A stretch of 59,505 nt of DNA, taken from contig NZ_LMSP01000034.1 of assembly GCF_001429545.1 (NCBI RefSeq), positions 15,305 through 74,809 on the forward strand. The letters run 5' to 3'. This document shows positions 52,450-59,505 of this stretch, in pieces. Position 1 is the first letter of the stretch. Each line of letters opens with the position of its first letter. The position numbers and the translations under genes were made by a program. The notes under the pieces are model-generated. The model searched no databases and was not told the DNA's origin. It worked only from the letters and a program-made list of their open reading frames with translations. The DNA comes from Paenibacillus sp. Soil787. GTDB lineage: Bacteria > Bacillota > Bacilli > Paenibacillales > NBRC-103111.

Positions 52450-54288
52450 TTATCCTCCTTCGTATTTTTGTAGTCCTCCTATCGTCACGGAAGATCCTCC
52501 AGCTTTATTGTTTTTTATATCAAAGATCATCTTATCTTCATTAAAGATTTTAAGTCGCGAATAGATGTTGATAAGCCCCATTCCATTCATATTAATTTCT
52601 GGTATTCCTTTTAGACCATCAATTTCACGAAACTTATTGTTCAGCTCATGAATTGTTTCTGGATCAAATCCACTGCCGTTATCCGAAACCGTGATCATCC
52701 AACTATCCGAGAGCAGCTTTCCCGTAATGCGGATCACCCATGGGGGCTCAACATGAATCGCATATTTGATGCAATTCTCAACAAGCGGCTGAATGACAAG
52801 TTTAGGAATTTGCAAATCCATCATGGCTTCCGGAATATTCAATTGAAATTCGAGAAGCTCTCCATATCTTACTTGCATCAGAGAAATGTAATCCGCTGTA
52901 TGCTTAATTTCATCAACTAAGTTGACTGCATTAAAATTAGTCGATGAAATATAACGAAGTATATTAGAAAGGTCCTTACAGAATCGAATGGCATCCTCAT
53001 TTCTCCGTTCTTCACACAGAATACTGATAACAGATAGCGAATTGTGGAGAAAGTGAGGATTCATCTGGGCTTGCAACGCTAACAATCTAGATTGAATTTC
53101 GTGTGATCTAGCAGAAACCACTTCTTCCAGCGATTCCTTTAATCTATCACGCATCTCTATAAAGGTCTGATTCAATTCCTCAAGCTCATCAAAGCTACTG
53201 TTCAGGGCAGACATTTTTTTCGGGTATAGGGAATCTAACTCCAAATTCTTCAGTGACTTATTCATACTTTTAATTGGTCTTGATAAGCTTCTTGATACAA
53301 AGTAGGTCATAATTAATGTAATGAATAAAGCGATAACTCCTAATACAATTATATTTCTATTAAAAATGATGACGGGTTTGGTTAACGAGGCTTCTGACTC
53401 AAGTAAAAGGACTAGCCACCCAGAAAGATCTGATTGGGCATATACTCCGATGCTTTTTTCATGATCGATTGGGTTGATAAGGGAAATCTCTCCCACATTA
53501 GATGGCGACCTTAGCGCAATGTCACGTAAACTTTTGATAGTTTCCCTTGTTTTAACGTCATCTTTGTATGGAAAAATCACATTCCCCTGTTGATCAAAAA
53601 CATAGACAGATTTGGTCTGCAGAAGATCAGAATTCGGAGAGATTACTGCTTTTTTTATAATATTCTCAAAAACACTATACTTTTGCTCAATTTCCACAAT
53701 ATTATTGCTTTTCATGCCATACACTTCTGCGAAAGACATGCTAACCGATATAATTGTTGTGGATGAAGGATCGCTCAAATCTTTATGTGGCGGGGATATA
53801 TACCTTTTTCCGTTCTGATTTAAGGTTTCCTTTACCCATCCCTCTTGCACTAACTGTTGTTGATCTACAAATCTAGAGAAAAATTGATTCCCGTATTCAA
53901 ACGTATAACCGTCATTTCGATATAGATTGAGTTTAAAGAAATTTGGCATGAGGCCATTAATCGATAATACAATACTGGCTAGATTATTAACTTGTATGCT
54001 CTGTTCAGCTGGATCATTGGTATTTTTAAAAAAAGCATCTTTTACCGGATTTGAGGAAATAACCTTTAGTGCTGTGGAATAGATGCTGTTAATTTCCAAG
54101 TCAAGTGTATCCAGTACATTTGCAGAAATTTGATGCATCGATTGAGAGGATTTCGATCTTAGAATAGGAGTCATATAATCACTGAATGCAATTAAAAAAA
54201 TGATAATAATAGAAGCAATAAGAATTGAATAGCGAAAAAAAATTTTTGCATGAATTGTTTTTAATTTCAGCATTCTTTTACTCTCCAT
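52450..54288 (-). CDS. Sensor histidine kinase (YesM-like)
   Basis: 612 residues. Membrane helix about 15-35, extracellular cache-like sensor to about 300 (includes VYVFDQQGNVIFPYKDDVK), second helix (NIIVLGVIALFITLIM), HAMP linker, then LQAQMNPHFLHNSLSV with H412, N-box QPLVENCIKYAI, DNGSGF and GMGLINIYSRL. Stop codon three bases before the regulator start. First gene of the module D two-component operon. Confidence 0.9.
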   Translation of the reverse strand: MESKRMLKLKTIHAKIFFRYSILIASIIIIFLIAFSDYMTPILRSKSSQSMHQISANVLDTLDLEINSIYSTALKVISSNPVKDAFFKNTNDPAEQSIQVNNLASIVLSINGLMPNFFKLNLYRNDGYTFEYGNQFFSRFVDQQQLVQEGWVKETLNQNGKRYISPPHKDLSDPSSTTIISVSMSFAEVYGMKSNNIVEIEQKYSVFENIIKKAVISPNSDLLQTKSVYVFDQQGNVIFPYKDDVKTRETIKSLRDIALRSPSNVGEISLINPIDHEKSIGVYAQSDLSGWLVLLLESEASLTKPVIIFNRNIIVLGVIALFITLIMTYFVSRSLSRPIKSMNKSLKNLELDSLYPKKMSALNSSFDELEELNQTFIEMRDRLKESLEEVVSARSHEIQSRLLALQAQMNPHFLHNSLSVISILCEERRNEDAIRFCKDLSNILRYISSTNFNAVNLVDEIKHTADYISLMQVRYGELLEFQLNIPEAMMDLQIPKLVIQPLVENCIKYAIHVEPPWVIRITGKLLSDSWMITVSDNGSGFDPETIHELNNKFREIDGLKGIPEINMNGMGLINIYSRLKIFNEDKMIFDIKNNKAGGSSVTIGGLQKYEGG

Positions 54289-54552
54289 TATTTCATCCTG
54301 GTTTTCGTGGTTTTTTCTCTATGTTACCACACGATTTCGAATTTGCACCAGGCGTTTTCTAGTTTTCCACCCTATAAATAATGGTAAGCGATTTCCATTT
54401 ATGCAATGCTTAAATCACAAAAACGGTAATATCATCTTTTTGTGATATGGCTCTTTTTGAGTTGTGATGCAAGAATATGTCTGGAGGCTAAGGATGAACT
54501 CCGCAAGTACTGGGAAAGCAACATAAAGTCATGAGATAATAAAATGGACGAA

Positions 54553-54577
54553 ACCGCACAAGTTCAACCTGTGCGGC
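54553..54577 (-). terminator. Hairpin downstream of the small ORF 54587-54796
   Basis: CCGCACA/TGTGCGG stem with a loop of about nine bases; only TTTC follows on the minus strand, so it is a modest terminator. The gap 54289-54552 holds no gene. Confidence 0.5.
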
Positions 54578-54586
54578 AGAAAAAAT

Positions 54587-54796
54587 TTAATTTAACGAAC
54601 ATGTATTTGATCTGTTTTCTGTAAGAAGCCGCTCAATGAGCAATTTGTCCTCCATCGTACAACGATCGATCATACCCGTCGGATTTAAAATCAGATCATA
54701 TGCCACAATTACGGGCGGAACTTCAAGGAACGATGTTACCAAATCCATATCGATTTGTAACCGGTATGCCTTCACGATGATGGCGAATGAGAACAA
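54587..54796 (-). CDS. Small unrecognised ORF, probably a gene remnant
   Basis: 69 codons (SFLEVPPVIVAYDLILNPTG). Upstream on the minus strand, at 54880 and below, a ribosome site and ATG open a different frame with early stops, suggesting that this was the C-terminal part of a longer protein broken by frameshifts. No family recognised. Confidence 0.35.
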   Translation of the reverse strand: MFSFAIIVKAYRLQIDMDLVTSFLEVPPVIVAYDLILNPTGMIDRCTMEDKLLIERLLTENRSNTCSLN

Positions 54797-54970
54797 ATTC
54801 CTCTAGCTCAAGATCATCAAGTTTCAAGAACTAGCATCTTCAGCTTCATAAGCATACATAGATCGTTCAAATTCATAATAAAACCCTCCCAAGTTTCGTT
54901 AACTCTAGTTTTGCTAGAAAAAAGAGGGGTTATTCTAATATTCCAATTTAAAGATATCATTCACCGTCCT

Positions 54971-55099
54971 TTAACAAAAATAGGGATCGTCTGGCTGCGC
55001 AACGCCTAACCCTCCGTTTCCCATTAAGGCGCCTTCGAAAAAATCGCTTGCCGGCCCTTCATACGTTATCGGGTTCTTGGCGGCTTGCTCCGCTGAATT
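54971..55099 (-). pseudogene. N-terminal fragment of a second GH95-like gene
   Basis: Forty-two codons read NSAEQAAKNPITYEGPASD and FFEGALMGNGGLGV before unrelated sequence and a stop. This matches residues about 10-44 of the 45027-47492 enzyme (NSVEQAAKHPITHQGPASD), and the nucleotide sequence is also very similar. It is a short duplicated piece at the edge of module D, next to other gene fragments. Confidence 0.85.
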
Positions 55100-55157
55100 A
55101 ATTTAAATAATTGAATATTCATATAAAATCGCCCAATAGAAACACTGTAGCATAGCA

Positions 55158-55193
55158 CAGAGGTGCAGTTTGCGATCCAAATCTGCACCTCTG
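55158..55193 (-). terminator. Terminator after the CBM6 remnant
   Basis: Perfect 11-bp stem CAGAGGTGCAG (55158-55168)/complement (55183-55193), 30 bases after the stop codon. No long T-run. Confidence 0.6.
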
Positions 55194-55222
55194 TCCCTTT
55201 ATTAAATTTAATTAGCGAGCGA

Positions 55223-55592
55223 TTAGTTATAGATATTCAACGCATCAAGAACCATATAAGTACCCGTTTTCTTGACGGCCTTTATCATGTGATTGCCGCT
55301 GCTCAGTCCGGATATGCTATATACCGTTTGTAATGTTCCGTTTGGGCTATCCAGCCTCACCTCTGCTCGTTTACCTGCATACTGAACAGGCATGCCGGCA
55401 TTTGCCGTAAACACGTTATATCCGCCCTTGAATACAATATAGACATCATGTATTCCGGCTGCGTTCGTCAAAGTGGTCGACTGTTGGGTATATATAGAAT
55501 ATCCGCCTGTAGCCCGGATAGCTAACGCACCTGCTAATGGTCCGGTTGGACTGTCCAGCCTTACTTCGGCAGTTTTACCGGTATTCGGGGTC
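55223..55592 (-). pseudogene. C-terminal remnant of a secreted protein with CBM6-type module
   Basis: The frame reads GKTAEVRLDSPTGPLAGALA, then LTNAAGIHDVYIVFKGGYN, typical of the last strands of CBM6/CBM35-like carbohydrate-binding modules, followed by a partial second module ending GTYMVLDALNIYN. Upstream the frame stops making sense at about 55592, where a GC-rich unrelated patch begins. The catalytic part of the enzyme is gone. Confidence 0.7.
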
Positions 55593-55673
55593 CCGTGGCG
55601 AGACCTTCGAAGAGTCTCGGTACATTTTGGAAGGTGAGCGGCGCTGCAGCGCCTTTCTTTTCTTTAAATGCTT

Positions 55674-55784
55674 TCAAGACGGTCTCACAGTGAATAAGTC
55701 GAACCACTTCATCCGCAGCGTATCATATTCGTCAGAAGCGGCGGATGCTTTACCTGTGAATGTAATAAATTGTTCTTGTGTCAT
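55674..55784 (-). CDS. 36-residue ORF with strong ribosome site
   Basis: ATG at 55784 preceded by GGGAGGGTG about nine bases upstream; encodes MTQEQFITFTGKASAASDEY, then DTLRMKWFDLFTVRPS and a stop. The good start suggests that a real gene began here; the remainder was probably replaced by the CBM6 remnant junction. No family recognised. It lies 49 bases after the beta-helix gene and could still be translated. Confidence 0.4.
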   Translation of the reverse strand: MTQEQFITFTGKASAASDEYDTLRMKWFDLFTVRPS

Positions 55785-55833
55785 ATATTTGAATCACCCT
55801 CCCGATTGAATAAAGAACGATTCATTACTTCAA

Positions 55834-57213
55834 CTACATCTCTAATCCTCTTAGATCGGAGTTAACATGAATCCTGCCCGGGCCAGGAATCAGATTGGCA
55901 GTGAATTCGTCATTGACTATCACACTGGCAGTCGTATTTACTTGTATTTCTTTATTTTCCACACTGTTCTCGACTAAATCCATTAAGCCTTCATGGTTAA
56001 AAACGCATCCGACCAAGTTGATTCTCGTTTTATAATACTCTGTCATGTCCTTGTTTCCATGGAACGAGATCCTATTATTTTTAAAGCTGGAATTTGTAAT
56101 GCTTATCACATCAATCGGTGTATTTATCGAAGCGAAAGGAATCTTTTGATCATGCAGCACACGAATATTATCGAATAACAGTTGCTCTTGGCGAGGGACA
56201 GGTGCTCCAGGATAATACGAACGACTGTACTTGCCACTATCAAAATGTACAGAAAAACCCGTTCTCGCTTTATGCAAGAAGATACTCCTGAACGTCACAT
56301 TTCGAACCCCCGCAGTGTAGGTCACATCATCTTGAACTACGGTCCAATTGATATCGTCCAAGACCATCGAGCCACTCTGTTGAACGGGCCGAGTATTCGA
56401 TACGTATGCCTTATTATCTGCGTCTGCTTTGACACGGTACAGGCGGCCATTCGATACAACCGTATCCGACTTTTGAACAACCATTCCCGACTCCCAGTCT
56501 TTCCAAGCCCCAGCCAGGATTCGGCAAAAATAGCCCACTGTTTCATTATTTTCCTTGCTTCGAGACAAGTCATAACAATTCTCTACAACACCATCCTCAA
56601 TCCAGCCGAGTTCCGGATTTCCGACGTCGTAATCATGTGCATTTAGCGCTATGGCATCGTCATAGGTCTCAAAGACTCCCTTGAAAATATGAAAGCGTTT
56701 TCCTCTTCCGAGATGGACCCCGTCCTTGTCACCTTTGATCAAGACATCATGGATGATGATGTCTTCAAATGTGCATATCTGTATGCCGTACTGCGCTTTA
56801 CCTAAGTCCATGCAGCGAAAACGCTCAATTCTCGCATCTTTTACATAGAAAAGAGCTAGTTGTCCATGCAAGCCAAAGACGTCATCAAACGTACGAACAT
56901 CTATCCCGTTTACAATAATATGAAGATTCTCGATCGAGATGTGCTCGTCGTATGTTTTGGTTAGAGCCCCTTTGTTCAGTATGACATGAGAGAATGGGCC
57001 CTCTTCGTCTTCCTTTTGTACAAAAACATGATTTCCCATAATCAAAGTCGTATAGCTTCCAATGTAAACGGTCCGTGCCAGCTTGTAAGTACCCGGACGA
57101 CCTACCGTGATCGTTCCGCACGCATCCAGAGCTTTTTGAAGAGCAATGGCGTTTTCGATCCCCGTCGATTGAGGCGAGAATCCAAAGTCAGCTGCATCAA
57201 TAAATTGACTCAT
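55834..57213 (-). CDS. Right-handed parallel beta-helix enzyme (pectate lyase/GH28-like fold)
   Basis: 459 residues; ATG after AAAGGAGAAAAAAAT; no signal peptide, so cytoplasmic. FIDAADFGFSPQSTGIENAI is the usual start of such helices (DxGxxxxG-x-x-x-x-x-AI-x-x-A). GDKDGVHLGRGKRFHIFKG and ETYDDAIALNAHD are candidate active-site turns with clustered Asp and His. Between about 250 and 300 an insertion (SGMVVQKSDTVVSNGRLYRV) resembles small carbohydrate-binding modules. Downstream of the heparinase-type gene, both likely act on imported uronic oligomers. Substrate and whether lyase or hydrolase are undecided. Confidence 0.65.
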   Translation of the reverse strand: MSQFIDAADFGFSPQSTGIENAIALQKALDACGTITVGRPGTYKLARTVYIGSYTTLIMGNHVFVQKEDEEGPFSHVILNKGALTKTYDEHISIENLHIIVNGIDVRTFDDVFGLHGQLALFYVKDARIERFRCMDLGKAQYGIQICTFEDIIIHDVLIKGDKDGVHLGRGKRFHIFKGVFETYDDAIALNAHDYDVGNPELGWIEDGVVENCYDLSRSKENNETVGYFCRILAGAWKDWESGMVVQKSDTVVSNGRLYRVKADADNKAYVSNTRPVQQSGSMVLDDINWTVVQDDVTYTAGVRNVTFRSIFLHKARTGFSVHFDSGKYSRSYYPGAPVPRQEQLLFDNIRVLHDQKIPFASINTPIDVISITNSSFKNNRISFHGNKDMTEYYKTRINLVGCVFNHEGLMDLVENSVENKEIQVNTTASVIVNDEFTANLIPGPGRIHVNSDLRGLEM

Positions 57214-57245
57214 ATTTTTTTCTCCTTTTAGTCAGTCATTTATAT

Positions 57246-57281
57246 GAATAGCAGGCTCTATCTATGTAGTACCTGCTATTC
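57246..57281 (-). terminator. Hairpin between heparinase-type and beta-helix genes
   Basis: GAATAGCAGG (57246-57255) pairs with CCTGCTATTC (57272-57281). No T-run; probably an attenuating or stabilising intercistronic structure rather than a full stop. Confidence 0.5.
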
Positions 57282-57300
57282 TTTGGGCTGCTTCTGCAGC

Positions 57301-59148
57301 TTATTCTCCCGCAATCTCAAACCGAATATCGCATTGAATCACCGGTTTCGGTTTTTTAAGATGAAGCAGCAATCGGTAAAACGGTCCGCACCCTCTTCTC
57401 GGCAGGTTTTGAGGCAGCTCTTCCATTTCGAAGTCCCATTGCTCCGGATCGTAGAATATTGTCACCGTGTTCATGGTCAACCGACCAAGCCCTGCTACTT
57501 CCGGACGAACACTGCAGATGAACACTTCCTGAAAGGTTGTCGGTGCTTGAGTAAAGACTGCATGATCCGTAATCGTCAGCATCGGGTTCTCGTTGTTCAG
57601 GCGACGCCAAACAAAATCTCGGGTCAATCGCTGCAAAGAGGCACATGGATAAGCTTTCGTTAAGTCGAGCCTCATCCACACTCCCTCATCCGTAATCTCA
57701 TCATGCAGGATTTCCGCCTGATACTGCTTCCCGAAGCCTTGCCTGCAGCCGTCTACGATCGGTACAGAATGTCCCTGAGAACCTGCATTCATCATTTCGT
57801 ACCGGAATCGGGGTTGAAAATACTGCTTGGTATAGACGCCTACCCCCAAGTCCGCCAATACGTTTTTCCCGTCCACATGTAGAATAAAATGCCCCAAATC
57901 GTTATGGTTGTGCGGCTCTTCATTGTGGCCGCCTTTTGCCGCGAACGCATACATTCGGCCGTTCGGCTTGTGGACCTTCGAAATGAGCCACTGATTGCCT
58001 CTGAAAATTTGCTCCTGAATCCCTCCCTCTTCCACGGCTTCTGGTTTTGCGAAAGGAGACCAAAGCATCGATCGGGTACCGTCCAGCCAATTGACAGGTA
58101 TATCCGTCATTAAATGCTCATCCGAAGGCAAACCTAGGGATGGATCATAGTCTCGCAATCGGTGAATAAGGCCCGGAATTAGTCGGACTTCATCCGCAGA
58201 ATCGGAGAAGTTGACCAACTTGCCGCCAGACAGCATGCAAAAAAGCGGGAACCACGCGATGCGCTCGATCTTCTCTTCCTTAAGCAGCAAGATTCGCCCG
58301 CATGTGCGTTCCTTAAGCAATTCGGCAAAGTAAACAAAATAGGCGAAGCCATATTGCCAGTACGCCGGACCTTCAGCCGTCGCTCCATCTTCGTCGAATC
58401 CGGATAAGTAATTCCGCAATACGCCAAGCACACGCCATAACATCCCCGCTAACTCTTCGCTGTCCTCAATCAAGTATATAGCGGCGGCTCCGATGCAGGA
58501 GGCGCAAACGGCTGGCCAATTGTTCGTTTTCATCTCCCAGTTTTGCGGAACTGGACTATGGAAATAGACTTGAAATATGCGTCGACCAATTTCCGTCTTC
58601 GCGCGATGGCTTACCCATGTATGCAATCTAGATCCTTGCATATGATCGATTTCCGCCAGGGTAAATGCGGTTATCGCGGCAGCAATATCTACCGTTTCAC
58701 GAGGAGGGGCTGCCTGATCCCAAATCCCATTCGGGTAATCGTTACGGTATAGCCCTACATGCGCCGGCAATACCCATGTAAATTCATTGCAAATCGCCCA
58801 TATCGCGTTCTCCAGACCCTCTTGCCACTCTTTCCTCTCCCCTGTCATAGCAAGCATGCTGAACACATGAAGTCTTTTGCTCATTTGACCCAATTTGTCT
58901 TCATACGTCCTCCTGTCGCCCGTTTCGCCGAACAATGTGAATTCTGAGAAAAGCGGCGGACATAAAGGGCTTTCCGCCAATTGGGCCGCTTGCGCCTTCA
59001 ACCCTTCCCAAAACGACGAATGTTTCGCATCATCACAGACTTGCGCCAAACATTCGGGAGTGTTAGCTTCCTTGAAGAGCGTGTAGGGGAGGTTTCGCGT
59101 TTCTTCCAAATCTTTCTTTAGCTGTCGCAACGTTAAATGATTCAGCAT
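57301..59148 (-). CDS. Heparinase II/III-family polysaccharide lyase
   Basis: 615 residues, no signal peptide. The N-terminal alpha-helical toroid carries MKTNNWPAVCASCIGAAA and DEDGATAEGPAYWQYG; the C-terminal beta-sandwich contains the family segment GGHNEEPHNHNDLGHFILHV followed by DLGVGVYT. Conserved N/H/Y residues (NNW, HNHND, and Y in the GPAYWQYG region) fit lyase chemistry on uronic-acid chains. Intracellular members (like oligoalginate or heparin oligosaccharide lyases) release unsaturated monouronates. First gene of a two-gene operon with the beta-helix enzyme. Confidence 0.82.
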   Translation of the reverse strand: MLNHLTLRQLKKDLEETRNLPYTLFKEANTPECLAQVCDDAKHSSFWEGLKAQAAQLAESPLCPPLFSEFTLFGETGDRRTYEDKLGQMSKRLHVFSMLAMTGERKEWQEGLENAIWAICNEFTWVLPAHVGLYRNDYPNGIWDQAAPPRETVDIAAAITAFTLAEIDHMQGSRLHTWVSHRAKTEIGRRIFQVYFHSPVPQNWEMKTNNWPAVCASCIGAAAIYLIEDSEELAGMLWRVLGVLRNYLSGFDEDGATAEGPAYWQYGFAYFVYFAELLKERTCGRILLLKEEKIERIAWFPLFCMLSGGKLVNFSDSADEVRLIPGLIHRLRDYDPSLGLPSDEHLMTDIPVNWLDGTRSMLWSPFAKPEAVEEGGIQEQIFRGNQWLISKVHKPNGRMYAFAAKGGHNEEPHNHNDLGHFILHVDGKNVLADLGVGVYTKQYFQPRFRYEMMNAGSQGHSVPIVDGCRQGFGKQYQAEILHDEITDEGVWMRLDLTKAYPCASLQRLTRDFVWRRLNNENPMLTITDHAVFTQAPTTFQEVFICSVRPEVAGLGRLTMNTVTIFYDPEQWDFEMEELPQNLPRRGCGPFYRLLLHLKKPKPVIQCDIRFEIAGE

Positions 59149-59261
59149 GCTTCGGAATCCCCCTATTTAAAATCTTGCATCATTTTGATGAGTGAATGGT
59201 CGATGAAAACCTTTTCACACCGCTTACGCCCGCCAATTTTCAATTCTTCAACCTGGATGCC

Positions 59262-59505
59262 TTATTTAGCAGACAATAGATATTGAGCATCCCGTTTCAA
59301 GAAGTTTGCGGCCTGTTCTGAAATATGCTTGCCGCTTTGCGCCTTCACTTCGCTTACAAAATCAACCAGATCGTTAGTGGCCAATTTACTCTGCAAGCTG
59401 CTGGCGATACCCAAGTTATCAATCCACCCATTATTCACAAAGCGTGTTACTAATGTCTGCATAGACGCGATGCTTGTCGTGGTCTGGAACGATATCGTTT
59501 GATTG
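59262..59505 (-). CDS. FIMAH-domain end of another large secreted protein (5' part outside window)
   Basis: The frame is open to the window edge. It encodes SMQTLVTRFVNNGWIDNLGI and SLQSKLATNDLVDF to YLLSAK, about three quarters identical to the last 70 residues of the 625-6123 lyase. It is thus the C-terminus of a second multidomain secreted enzyme with an Ig-like domain before FIMAH (ISFQTTTSI). Confidence 0.8.
   Translation of the reverse strand, partial: NQTISFQTTTSIASMQTLVTRFVNNGWIDNLGIASSLQSKLATNDLVDFVSEVKAQSGKHISEQAANFLKRDAQYLLSAK

Noticed and set aside
1..59505. CRISPR array, rRNA operon, phage structural genes
   Set aside because: No regularly spaced short repeats, rRNA-like sequence or phage morphogenesis genes were seen on either strand.

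Overview
The window looks like a piece of a Paenibacillus/Cohnella-type genome (Bacillota, Paenibacillaceae). The basis is AGGAGG-type ribosome binding sites, CcpA-type cre boxes, lipoprotein solute-binding proteins with paired permeases of the LplB/YtcP and MalF/MalG kinds, YesM/YesN-type two-component pairs, very large secreted enzymes with F5/8C and FIMAH domains, and fragments of a SigK-like sporulation sigma factor. Most genes lie on the minus strand and serve uptake and breakdown of complex, probably uronic-acid-containing, polysaccharides.

Module A (0.6-17.0 kb) holds a 1832-residue secreted polysaccharide lyase-like protein, a lipoprotein binding protein with two permeases, a membrane-anchored AraC regulator, and a second AraC regulator followed by a second binding protein that has no permeases of its own. 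Module B (17.7-28.6 kb) is a self-contained set: GH110-like secreted beta-helix enzyme, two permeases, binding protein, sensor kinase and response regulator. Three of its intergenic regions share the motif AGACAATnnTACAAAT. Module C (30.3-40.3 kb) has a cytoplasmic GH31 enzyme and then a plus-strand island of unrecognised small repeat-built proteins, an M6 (immune inhibitor A-like) metalloprotease, an IS21 transposase remnant, other eroded genes and the 5' part of a group IIC-like intron. Module D (41.1-55.1 kb) is another complete set: kinase, response regulator, binding protein, two permeases, a GH95-like enzyme, a split UxaA/SuyAB-type dehydratase, an RraA-type aldolase and an SDR dehydrogenase. 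The right end (55.2-59.5 kb) has a CBM6 remnant, a parallel beta-helix enzyme, a heparinase II/III-type lyase and the start of another FIMAH-domain protein.

The most unusual feature is at the joints between modules. Three copies of the 3' two thirds of a sigK-like gene (17.27-17.64, 29.72-30.24 and 40.55-41.09 kb), all in the same orientation and all beginning at the same internal point, sit between modules A/B, B/C and C/D. Copies 2 and 3 carry the 5' part of the same MacB-type ABC ATPase gene downstream. Each copy is next to truncated genes, so this repeated cassette marks where the sugar-utilisation modules were joined.

Functional model (inference): secreted lyases and glycosidases cut the polymer outside; four binding proteins and three permease pairs import oligomers; cytoplasmic GH31, GH95-like, beta-helix and heparinase-type enzymes release monomers; and the SDR/UxaA/RraA genes feed an oxidised sugar acid into central metabolism. 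AraC-type regulators activate and CcpA represses several of the promoters. Exact substrates cannot be read from sequence alone.
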